A stretch of 64,000 nt of DNA from Calothrix brevissima NIES-22 (GTDB lineage: Bacteria; Cyanobacteriota; Cyanobacteriia; Cyanobacteriales; Nostocaceae). Of the stretch, positions 34,730 through 42,900 are shown one piece after another. The stretch covers positions 6,274,646 to 6,338,645 of the forward strand of contig NZ_AP018207.1 in assembly GCF_002367995.1 (NCBI RefSeq), in the 5' to 3' direction. The position numbers and the translations under genes are program-made. The notes beneath the pieces are model-generated. The model saw only the letters and a list, made by a program, of their open reading frames with translations. It had not been told where the DNA came from and did not search any database. How positions within the stretch are numbered: position 1 is the first letter of the stretch; each line of letters opens with the position of its first letter.

Positions 34730-35548
34730 ATGAGCAACACTAATTCTACTACTACTACCGCAACTAATGGTTTTGCCCAAGCCGTGCAACCTATTTCTAA
34801 CCAAGTTATCACCACTGATACTAAAGGTTTGGTTGCAGGATTTGTGAATATTCCTGTCAAAGATGGCGAAATTCCTGTCTATAGAGCGCAACCAGACACA
34901 GGTGAAAATTTCCCGATTGTCCTGGTAATTCAGGAGATATTTGGTGTACACGAACATATCCAAGATATTGCCCGTCGCTTTGCTAAGTTGGGATATTTAG
35001 CGATCGCACCCGAATTATTCATCCGTCAGGGTGATGTGTCAAAATTAAGCAATATTGACGAAATTCGCCCAATAGTAGCAACAGTACCCGATGCTCAGGT
35101 GTTATCAGACCTTGATGATACTATAGCCTGGGCTGTCAAATCTGCGAAAGGTAATGGCGATCGCGTCGGAATTACAGGCTTTTGCTGGGGTGGTCGGACT
35201 ACTTGGTTATATGCTGCACATAACCCGCAAATTAAAGCAGGTGTAGCATGGTATGGGCGACTGCTAGGCGATACCACCGAACGTCAGCCTCAGCATCCCG
35301 TTGATGTCGCCTCTAAGCTAACAGTTCCAGTTCTCGGACTCTATGGCGGTCAGGATGCAGGTATTCCCCTGGATACAGTAGAAAAGCTGAAAGAACAACT
35401 CAAATCTAGCAGCAGTAAATCTGAAGTCATCGTTTACCCCGATGCACCCCACGCCTTCTTGGCTGATTATCGCCCCTCTTACCGCGAAAAAGAAGCTAAA
35501 GACGGATGGGAGCGCCTGCAAGCTTGGTTTAAGCAGTATGGGTTGTAA
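34730..35548 (+). CDS. Dienelactone hydrolase-family alpha/beta hydrolase
   Basis: 272 residues, cytoplasmic. Ser/Thr/Asn-rich N-terminal 20 residues, then the alpha/beta-hydrolase core: [34 protein letters not shown], the nucleophile elbow GFCWGG (cysteine, as in dienelactone hydrolase), the acid in LYGGQDAG and the histidine in [11 protein letters not shown]. This Cys-Asp-His triad is standard for the family. Known members open dienelactones or act as general carboxymethylenebutenolidases. A ribosome-binding AAGGT lies upstream. It ends the organic-compound gene region; its substrate is unknown. Confidence 0.9.
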   Translation: MSNTNSTTTTATNGFAQAVQPISNQVITTDTKGLVAGFVNIPVKDGEIPVYRAQPDTGENFPIVLVIQEIFGVHEHIQDIARRFAKLGYLAIAPELFIRQGDVSKLSNIDEIRPIVATVPDAQVLSDLDDTIAWAVKSAKGNGDRVGITGFCWGGRTTWLYAAHNPQIKAGVAWYGRLLGDTTERQPQHPVDVASKLTVPVLGLYGGQDAGIPLDTVEKLKEQLKSSSSKSEVIVYPDAPHAFLADYRPSYREKEAKDGWERLQAWFKQYGL

Positions 35549-35636
35549 TATCTAGCGAAATAGCTAATTTTTAAAGTTACATATGAAAAACTCCATGCCC
35601 TTTTAGGATGCAGGTGGCGAATCAAGCGTAAGACCC

Positions 35637-35762
35637 CTCACTTATCCCGACATCCCGCCGTCACCCTCAAGGGTGCGGCTAATCGTACAAAGCCCACCTT
35701 TGTGGGCTTCGTAGCGTTAGCCCCAGGCTTCTAGCCTGCGGGCGGTGTGTCGGGTAAGCGAG
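35637..35762. repeat. Palindromic element with several internal hairpins (MITE-like)
   Basis: The ends are near-complementary: ctcacttatcccgacatcccgcc (35637-35659) and the complement of ctcgcttacccgacacaccgcc (35741-35762). Inside are caccctcaagggtg, aagcccacctttgtgggctt and caggcttctagcctg hairpins. It lies between the hydrolase and GFA genes. No clear target duplication was found. Confidence 0.6.
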
Positions 35763-35796
35763 ATATTTTGTCAATAAGTAACCTGGATAAGAGAGT

Positions 35797-36216
35797 ATGG
35801 CGGAAACTGTCACAGGAGGGTGTCTTTGCGGCTATGTGCGGTATGAGTATAATGGAGAACTAGAAGCAGCGAATTATTGCCACTGTCAAGATTGCAGAAA
35901 AACGACAGGTAGTGCTTTTAATGTAGGAGTTCGCATACAATCAGCAGCATTACGCATTTTAGCTGGTAAAGTTAAGAGTTATACAAAAACTGGTAACAGT
36001 GGCAACAAAATTACTCGTGAATTTTGCCCAGAATGCGGTTCACCTCTGTTTACAAAAGCGCCAGCAAAACCGCAATTCGTCTGGCTGAAAGCTGGAAGTT
36101 TAGACAATCCGCAATTAGTTAAGCCGATGCATCAAATCTGGACTGATTCCGCAGTATCTTGGGCTTATATCGCTCCAGAACTACCTAGTTTTTCCCAAAA
36201 TCGCCAGATTGTCTAA
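35797..36216 (+). CDS. GFA/CENP-V-domain zinc protein
   Basis: 139 residues, one GFA domain. Zinc ligands are visible as GGCLCGYVRY (Cys pair), NYCHCQDCRKTTGSAFN (three Cys, CHC-x2-CRK signature) and FCPECGSPLF (Cys pair). The family is named after glutathione-dependent formaldehyde-activating enzyme, but most members have no established reaction. Tryptophan-rich end ...DSAVSWAYIAPELPSF. Single gene with a repeat element upstream. Confidence 0.9.
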   Translation: MAETVTGGCLCGYVRYEYNGELEAANYCHCQDCRKTTGSAFNVGVRIQSAALRILAGKVKSYTKTGNSGNKITREFCPECGSPLFTKAPAKPQFVWLKAGSLDNPQLVKPMHQIWTDSAVSWAYIAPELPSFSQNRQIV

Positions 36217-36594
36217 TTTTGTGCGATCGCCTATTTTCTCATTTAGCAAATTCATTCGTAATTCGTAATTAAGAAAGCCAGTTATGGTCAGGGTTTTAGA
36301 GTTTCGATGAGTTACAGAATTTTAGAAGATTGGTATAAATTTAAAAATACTCAGTATTGATGGACGCAGATATTAACCCTTGTAGCTCTACAAGGGTAGC
36401 TTTGCATCACCTAAATCTCTGGAGAATAAATCGTGACACTCACGGTTAGCAGGCTTGATATTACACCTATCTAGTAATTATCTAGGATTATCTATATTTG
36501 CTACATTTTCAGCTATAATTATTGACAATAGAGGCATCTAGAATTCCTGGTTCAAAAACCTTGAAATCCTTCTCCTGTATAAATTTGAGCTTTA
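36217..36594. other. 378-bp gap before the tRNA gene, no gene seen
   Basis: AT-rich spacer with an attcgtaatt direct repeat at 36253-36268 and no convincing open frame. The part adjoining the tRNA 3' end (36560-36594) has no CCA on the tRNA strand. Confidence 0.55.
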
Positions 36595-36667
36595 TGGAGA
36601 ATAGGAGACTCGAACCCCTGACCTCTGCGGTGCGATCGCAGCACTCTACCAACTGAGCTAATTCCCC
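36595..36667 (-). tRNA. tRNA-Ala (anticodon CGC)
   Basis: Folded by eye as a complete cloverleaf. Acceptor GGGGAAT/ATTCTCC pairs fully with a G3-U70 wobble, the alanine identity element. D arm is GCTC-AGTTGGTA-GAGT. Anticodon stem is CTGCG/CGCAG with loop ATCGCAC, so U33 and anticodon CGC at plus-strand 36632-36634. T arm is AGGGG-TTCGAGT-CTCCT. Discriminator A, CCA not encoded. A HIP1 octamer gcgatcgc (36632-36639) covers the anticodon and part of the stem. It reads GCG alanine codons. Confidence 0.92.
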
Positions 36668-36720
36668 CTATTTCAAGATTTAGGATATCCTAATCTTTGT
36701 AATCACTATTTTCTATAATA

Positions 36721-37470
36721 TCATTCTTCTGCGTTTGCTTTCAACTCTTTTTGGGAAAAAACTTCTATCACTCTTTCTAGTTCCAAATCTGTCAAATAAT
36801 CCACAGTCCAGTTACAGCAACGCTGAAGCATGTGGAAGGGGTAGGTATTCGCCACACCTAATACCTGCATTTGCGCGGCTTTTGCAGCTTGGATACCTGC
36901 GGGGGTATCTTCAATTGCGAGACATTCTTGCGATCGCAGATTTAAGTCAGGATATTTTTGGTTCAAGCGTTCCACTGCTAACAAATAGCCATCGGGTTTT
37001 GGTTTGCTGGTAGTGATATCGTCACCAGCGACTATTACAGAAAAATGTTCGGCGAGGTTAGCGCGTTCGAGTACTAAATCGATTTCCTTGCGAATTGCAC
37101 CACTAACTAGCCCTAGTTTGAGATTGCGCGAATCTCCTTTGGAGACGCTTCGCGATCGCACTTGAAAAATCAAGTCGTCTAAACCAGAATACAAAGGCAA
37201 TTTTTCTAACTTTTCTAGTTCTAGGATATAACTCTGCGCCTTGCGGTGGAGTAACTGAGTTAAATATTCTTCACTGAGGACTCTACCACGATTGGCGAAT
37301 AATTCTTGAAAACAAGCGCGATCGCTCCTTCCTAAAGAAAGTTGACGCTCATTATCCCGTTGGGGTTGGAGATTTTCCGCAATTAAAATCTCATCGATCA
37401 ATCGCTGGTGGATTCGCTCATCGTTAATGATGACACCATTAAAATCAAATAAAACTGCCTTTAAACTCAT
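36721..37470 (-). CDS. HAD-superfamily hydrolase with DxN motif I
   Basis: 249 residues. Motif I is FDFNGVIINDE: nucleophile D9 is present, but the second Asp is N11. Motif II is LGLVSGA, the motif III lysine is in TTSKPKPDGYL, and motif IV is CLAIEDTPAGIQAAKAA. A C1 cap lies between. DxN forms occur in some HADs and may change the leaving-group step. A segment SRSVSKGDSRN just before motif II is encoded by a GC-rich palindrome (37128-37153) and looks like an in-frame repeat insertion. The start codon overlaps the end of the methyltransferase gene (37467-37470), so translation is probably coupled. Confidence 0.85.
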   Translation of the reverse strand: MSLKAVLFDFNGVIINDERIHQRLIDEILIAENLQPQRDNERQLSLGRSDRACFQELFANRGRVLSEEYLTQLLHRKAQSYILELEKLEKLPLYSGLDDLIFQVRSRSVSKGDSRNLKLGLVSGAIRKEIDLVLERANLAEHFSVIVAGDDITTSKPKPDGYLLAVERLNQKYPDLNLRSQECLAIEDTPAGIQAAKAAQMQVLGVANTYPFHMLQRCCNWTVDYLTDLELERVIEVFSQKELKANAEE

Positions 37471-38372
37471 GTTCTTATGCCAAAAACAGGGGAACCTAAA
37501 TCCTCCAAATCACCGTTATCTGTGGATCTTGATACGTACTGACGAACTTGTTTATGAATAGCTACATCTTCTTTAGCCAATGGTTTAACGCCGCTAGTTA
37601 TCTGATGTATCCACCAAACATCCTGGGTTGGTAAGGTTGCAAATCCTGCTTGCTCCATACTTTTATCCAGATTGAAAGCAGCATACTCGCTCAGATATGG
37701 TTCTTCGATCGCATCATTGAGCCATTCTAGCTGACGCAGTGCCTTTTGATTAACATCTAAAAGTAATAGTTGTCCTCCCGCAACTAGTAACCGAAAACAT
37801 TCTTGCACAATTGCTTGGCATACAGTCGTCGGGATTTCTCGAAATAGTAAACTAGCTGTGACTAAATCAAAAGCTGCATTCGGGAAAGCTGTTTTTTCTG
37901 CATTACCATGTCGCCAAATGATGTCTAAACCTGCACTGGTGGCTTTATTATCGGCTATAACCAACATATAAGCTGATAAATCTAAGCCAATCACCTCTGC
38001 TTGCGGGAAAGCTTGTTTTAACATCAAGGTAGTAGAACCTGTACCGCAACCTAAATCAAGTATGCGCCTCGGTTGAACCTGAATTGCTTCAATCAAAGCT
38101 TGACGTACTAGATTTTCCTTAGGTGGCAGTAAATATTGCATAATCGGATCGTAGGAAACTACCACCTTAGGATTGAGATAACCGCCCTCCATCCCCCGGA
38201 ATTTATGGTTACTGTAGTAAGTGGGGATGATAACATCGGCGCGTTGAAAGCGATAGCTGTGTTTTTTCCAGTCTATACTTTGCGCATAACGTTCTAACCC
38301 TGCTTCATCAATCAAAAACTTGACAACAGGGGATAAAAAACGTTCCCAGAATAGATTTTGCGGAATCGCCAT
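37467..38372 (-). CDS. Class I SAM-dependent methyltransferase
   Basis: 301 residues. The N-terminal 95 residues form a distinct lead domain (WERFLSPVVKFLIDEAGLERYAQSIDW), then a SAM fold: RILDLGCGTGSTTLMLKQAFPQAEVIGLDLSAYMLVIA, FDLVTASLLFREIPTTVCQAIVQECFRLLVAGGQLLLLDVN. It overlaps the downstream HAD gene by 4 bp, so the two are one operon. Its substrate is unknown; the layout is like methyltransferases of cyanobacterial secondary or lipid-like metabolism, but that is only a guess. Confidence 0.85.
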   Translation of the reverse strand: MAIPQNLFWERFLSPVVKFLIDEAGLERYAQSIDWKKHSYRFQRADVIIPTYYSNHKFRGMEGGYLNPKVVVSYDPIMQYLLPPKENLVRQALIEAIQVQPRRILDLGCGTGSTTLMLKQAFPQAEVIGLDLSAYMLVIADNKATSAGLDIIWRHGNAEKTAFPNAAFDLVTASLLFREIPTTVCQAIVQECFRLLVAGGQLLLLDVNQKALRQLEWLNDAIEEPYLSEYAAFNLDKSMEQAGFATLPTQDVWWIHQITSGVKPLAKEDVAIHKQVRQYVSRSTDNGDLEDLGSPVFGIRT

Positions 38373-38688
38373 AGAATTAGGCTATTGCTACCACGGTGAT
38401 ATTATTTACAAATTTTAATATATTTCTCAGGTATTTGCTTTGACCGCAGTCACCCATGGCCGATCTAGCCTAGCTTTTATCTGAGAGTTGACATATATAA
38501 ACTACAAATACTACAATCATATTACATACAATTAAAGCTGCAAAAAACTGTAATCGCTTTCCTAAGTTTGGTAAAGCCAAGTAACAGCAGCCAAAAATGT
38601 AAATTTATCCAATTGCTTGTGACTAATAAATCTAATTTTATTTTACATTTCCAACTACAGACAAAAAACTGCAAATAGAGAAAAAATT
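38373..38688. other. 316-bp divergent promoter region, no gene seen
   Basis: AT-rich gap between the divergent methyltransferase and rtcB genes. There is a run of TAAACTACAAATACTACAATCATATTACATACA near 38497-38530 (given here as position only for the full motif). Nothing further recognised. Confidence 0.5.
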
Positions 38689-39870
38689 ATGCCCTACGAA
38701 AAGTTAGAAATTCCTACACAAACACCAGTATTATCTTGGGCAAATCACCCTTTAGGGGCAGAAGAAACCAAGATGGCGAAGAATGTAGCATCATTACCAT
38801 TTGTATTTAAACATGTAGCATTGATGCCAGATGTACATTTAGGTAAAGGTGCTTTAGTTGGTTCAGTATTAGCAACAAAAGAAGCCATTATTCCTGCTGC
38901 TGTGGGAGTGGATATTGGTTGTGGTATGGCTGCTATTAAAATGCCGTTTACTGGTGAAAAGCTAGAAGGTAAACTCAAGAAAATTCGTTTAGATATTGAA
39001 GCAGCAATTCCTACTGGATTCAACGAGAATAAAGATGTTGAAAAATCTGTCACAAATTGGCAACAATGGAGTGATTTTAAAGACTTGCATCGCGGTGTCC
39101 AAAATCTAGAAACTAAAGCCATGAAACAAATGGGTTCTCTCGGCGGAGGAAATCACTTTATTGAGGTTTGTCTTGATACAGAGAACTACGTTTGGTTAAT
39201 GTTGCATTCTGGTTCCCGTAACATTGGCAATAATTTAGCTCAATGCCATATTAATACAGCTAAAGAATTAGCGAAGATGGCAGATAATAACTTAGCAGAT
39301 CCAGATTTAGCGCATTTTGTCGCTGGGACACCAGAATTTGCATCCTACTGGAATGACTTACAATGGGCGCAAGAATATGCGCGTTTTAATCGTGATGTGA
39401 TGATGGCGCGATTTAAGCGGATTATCGAAAAACATCTTGCAGGTGGTAAAGTAACTAAACCTTTATTAGAAGTAAATTGTCATCACAATTACGCCGAAAA
39501 AGAAGTACATTTCGGCGAAGATGTGTATGTTACTCGTAAAGGTGCAGTGCGCGCCCAGACTGAAGATTATGGGATTATTCCTGGTTCAATGGGAGCGAAA
39601 TCTTTCATTGTTAAAGGTAAAGGTAATGCTCATAGTTTCTGTTCTTGTTCCCACGGTGCAGGACGTTTATTGTCGAGAAATAAGGCAAAGAATGTCTATA
39701 CACTTGATGATTTAATTGAGCAAACCAAAGGTGTAGAATGTCGCAAAGATGAAGGTGTATTAGATGAAATTCCTGGTGCTTATAAGCCAATAGAACAAGT
39801 AATGGCAAATCAAGCTGACTTGATTGAAGTTGTAGCTACACTCAAACAAGTCTTGTGTGTTAAAGGATAA
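38689..39870 (+). CDS. rtcB: RtcB-family RNA-splicing ligase
   Basis: 393 residues. GTP- and Mn-dependent ligase joining RNA 2',3'-cyclic phosphate (or 3'-phosphate) and 5'-OH ends. Family blocks in order: HVALMPDVHLGKGALVGSVLATK, IIPAAVGVDIGCGMAA (metal Asp-Cys), MGSLGGGNHFIEV, WLMLHSGSRNIG, EVNCHHNY, GSMGAKSFIVKGKGNAHSFCSCSHGAGRLLSR with H322 as the guanylylation histidine, and a late VMANQADLIEVVATLKQVLCVKG end. Length is at the short end, without the extended insertions of some homologues. No archease or RtcA gene is adjacent. Transcribed alone, followed by an inverted repeat at 39874-39908. Confidence 0.95.
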   Translation: MPYEKLEIPTQTPVLSWANHPLGAEETKMAKNVASLPFVFKHVALMPDVHLGKGALVGSVLATKEAIIPAAVGVDIGCGMAAIKMPFTGEKLEGKLKKIRLDIEAAIPTGFNENKDVEKSVTNWQQWSDFKDLHRGVQNLETKAMKQMGSLGGGNHFIEVCLDTENYVWLMLHSGSRNIGNNLAQCHINTAKELAKMADNNLADPDLAHFVAGTPEFASYWNDLQWAQEYARFNRDVMMARFKRIIEKHLAGGKVTKPLLEVNCHHNYAEKEVHFGEDVYVTRKGAVRAQTEDYGIIPGSMGAKSFIVKGKGNAHSFCSCSHGAGRLLSRNKAKNVYTLDDLIEQTKGVECRKDEGVLDEIPGAYKPIEQVMANQADLIEVVATLKQVLCVKG

Positions 39871-39873
39871 TTA

Positions 39874-39908
39874 ATTGTAGGGGCATAGCATTATTTTGTC
39901 CCTACAAT
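39874..39908 (+). terminator. Inverted repeat after rtcB (possible terminator)
   Basis: attgtagggg (39874-39883) and tccctacaat (39899-39908) can form a 9-10 bp stem. The tgtaggggca block is shared with repeats at 28848, 50412 and 54000, so it may be a repeat remnant doing duty as a terminator. Confidence 0.5.
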
Positions 39909-39999
39909 CAACGATTATTTGTACCTCAGCAATTTGCAATCGGCTGTAACTATACTGTTGGTGATGCTAAGTATGTTTCGCACCCAAGTTTTTGATCAA

Positions 40000-42900
40000 T
40001 TATGACTTGCTTGCATCTAACAGCTGTTGAATCAGGGCTACAAGTTGCTGGAGTTTGACAGGTTTGCAGAGATATTTGTTAGCACCGCCAACTAAACATT
40101 TTTCTTCATCTCCAGGCATAGCTAGGGCTGTTAGCGCAATAATGGGAAGATGGGTAAAGTTGGGATCTAAGCGGATTTGCTGGATTGCTTCTAATCCATC
40201 TACTACTGGCATTTGAATATCCATTAAAATTAAGTTGGGGGATTGACTTTTGGTTAGAGCGATCGCTTCTTGACCATTTCGTGCCAAAATCATCCGATAA
40301 CCTACAGCTTCTAAGTAAGTAGAGAAGGTAAAAATATTAGCTTCGTTATCTTCCGCCAGCAAAATTAGGGGTGAATTCTCTGCTGTGGTTATGAGTGGAG
40401 AATTGAGCTTTGACGATTCTGAATTGACTAACTCAGCCGCCTCAGATATATTGCCACAGGGTAAATCAACCGTAAAGCAACTACCTACACCAAGTTCACT
40501 GCTAACTCCTACTTTACCCCCATGTATTTCTACCAGTCGCTTGACGAGAACTAACCCCAAACCAGTACCGTTATATTGGCGGTTTAAAGCACTATCGATT
40601 TGGATAAACGGTTGAAATAATTTATTCAGGTTTTTGGGCGCGATACCAATACCTGTATCAATGACAGCAATGCGAATAAAATTTTGCACTGATGTCATCT
40701 CTGCTTCTAGCGTCAATTTTTCATAAGTAACTTCTAAGGTAATCCGCCCACCTGCTGGGGTAAATTTTACAGCATTATTCAGTAAATTAATCAAAACTTG
40801 GCGAATTCGGCGTTCGTCTACCATTAACTCTGGTAGATAGGGTTGAATCTTCACTTCCAGTTGGATGCGCTTTTGAAAGGCTTGCTGTTTAATAAATGCT
40901 AAACTTGCTTGGCACAGAGGATTAATTGCTACTTTGGTGTAGTGTAACTCTAGTTGACCGGCTTCAATTTTCGATAAATCAAGGATGTCGTTGATTAATT
41001 CTAAGAGATGGTTCCCGCTCTGCTCGATGGTTTGCAAACTCTGTTTTTGCTTCTCAGTAATTATACCGTATATTTCATCTTGTAACGCTTCTGTTATACC
41101 CAAAATCGCATTCAGAGGGGTGCGGAGTTCGTGACTCATAGTGGCGAGAAATTCATCTTTGAGCCGAGTAGCGCGAGCGAGTTCTGCATTAGAGGCTGCT
41201 AGTTGTTGATTGGTTTGTTGCAGTTGTATTTCTGCTAATTTGCGATGGCTAATATCATAGTTAATGCCGATAATCCGTTGAGCTTGCCCTTGAGAATTGC
41301 GTTGCACCAATCCATAGGCTTTGAGAGTACGAATTTCACCATCGGACAAAATAATTCTCAACTCAGTATCTAATTCTTTCTCTGAGTTAATGACTTGTTG
41401 AAAATTATCGCGGATGCTAATTTTATCGTCAGGATGGAGCAGCTGGGAAAATTTTTCCCAAGCGCCCTGACTAATGTCAAAGTTCGTGGGCGAAACACCA
41501 AACAGTTCATACATGCGCTCATCCCAAACTAGGGAGTCGTTGAGCAAATCCCAATCCCAAATGCCAATTTGCGCCGATTTAACTGCCAAATTTAAGCGAT
41601 CTGATAGGTTGCGCAGTTGTTCTTGCGCTTGTTTGCGGACAGTAATATCACGAGCCATACCGCGATAGCCGCGAAATTGTCCATCGTCATCAAAAATTGG
41701 CACCGCATTTGTTTCTAAAGTAATTAATCGTCCATCTTTATGGCGGTTAATATTTTCTAAGCATTGAAAGGGAACTTGCTCAAAGACGAATTTCATTAAC
41801 TCGTTCAAGACTCTTTCGGCTTCTTGAGGTGGCATTAAATCAAAGGGAGTTTTGCCTAAAACTTCCTCTGGGACATATCCTAATATTTGCATAATTTGCG
41901 GACTCACATAAGTATAAACGCTCGCTTCATTCACTTCCCACACCCAATCACTAGATGTTTCTACTAAATTTTGGAAGCGTTCTTTGCTTTGTTTTAAGTC
42001 GGCTGTGCGTTGGGCAACTTGGGCTTCTAAAGTCTGATTTTGTAATGCTAAAACTTGTAATAGGCGATCGCGTTCTTGTTCTGCTTGTTTTCTGCGATTA
42101 ATATTTGTAATTGTGCCCACATAACCGATGACTGTACCATCTGGATGCTTTTCGGGAACAGCTTGCCCAAATACCCAGGTTTCCACGCCATCCCGGCGGA
42201 CAAACCGATATTCTAAACCAAAATTTTCACCGCTTTGGACTAGGTGCTGCCATTGGGTTGTCACCATTTCGCGATCTTCTGAGTGCAGAGCTAGTTTCCA
42301 GCCATCCGCTACAACTTCTGCAAGTGTCAAGCCAGTGATTTCACACCAGTGTTCGTTGACATACAAGCAATTTCCCCCAATATCGGTGCGATAAATGCCT
42401 ACGGGGGCTGATGCTGCTAGGGTTGCATAGCGGCGTTCGCTTTGTTGTAAAGCCTGTTCAATTTCCTTGCGTTCTGTAATATCTTCGTAACTGGCGATAA
42501 TGGCGATAATCTCATCATCAGAGTTACGTAATGGTATTTTATTAGTGCGCAACCATCTGTGAAGGTTGCCAGTTTTGGTAAATGGTTCTTCAATATTAAA
42601 CTGAGGTTGACCAGATGCCATAATTAAGCGATCGCTTGCTTGATAAAGTGCAGCTTGCTCTCGCCAAACCATATCAAAATCTGTTTTACCAATAATTTCT
42701 GCTGTGGAAGTTAGCCCCGCATCTAAAAGTAACTGGCGATTGCAGCCTAAGTAACGGCAGTTTCTATCTTTCCAAAAGATAGCTATGGGTAGGCTATCCA
42801 TGACAACTTGCAAGAGAATTTGACTTTCCAGCAGTGCCTTTTCTACCTTTTTGTGTTCGCTAATATTATGAGAACAACCGAGTAGGCGAATGATGTTACC

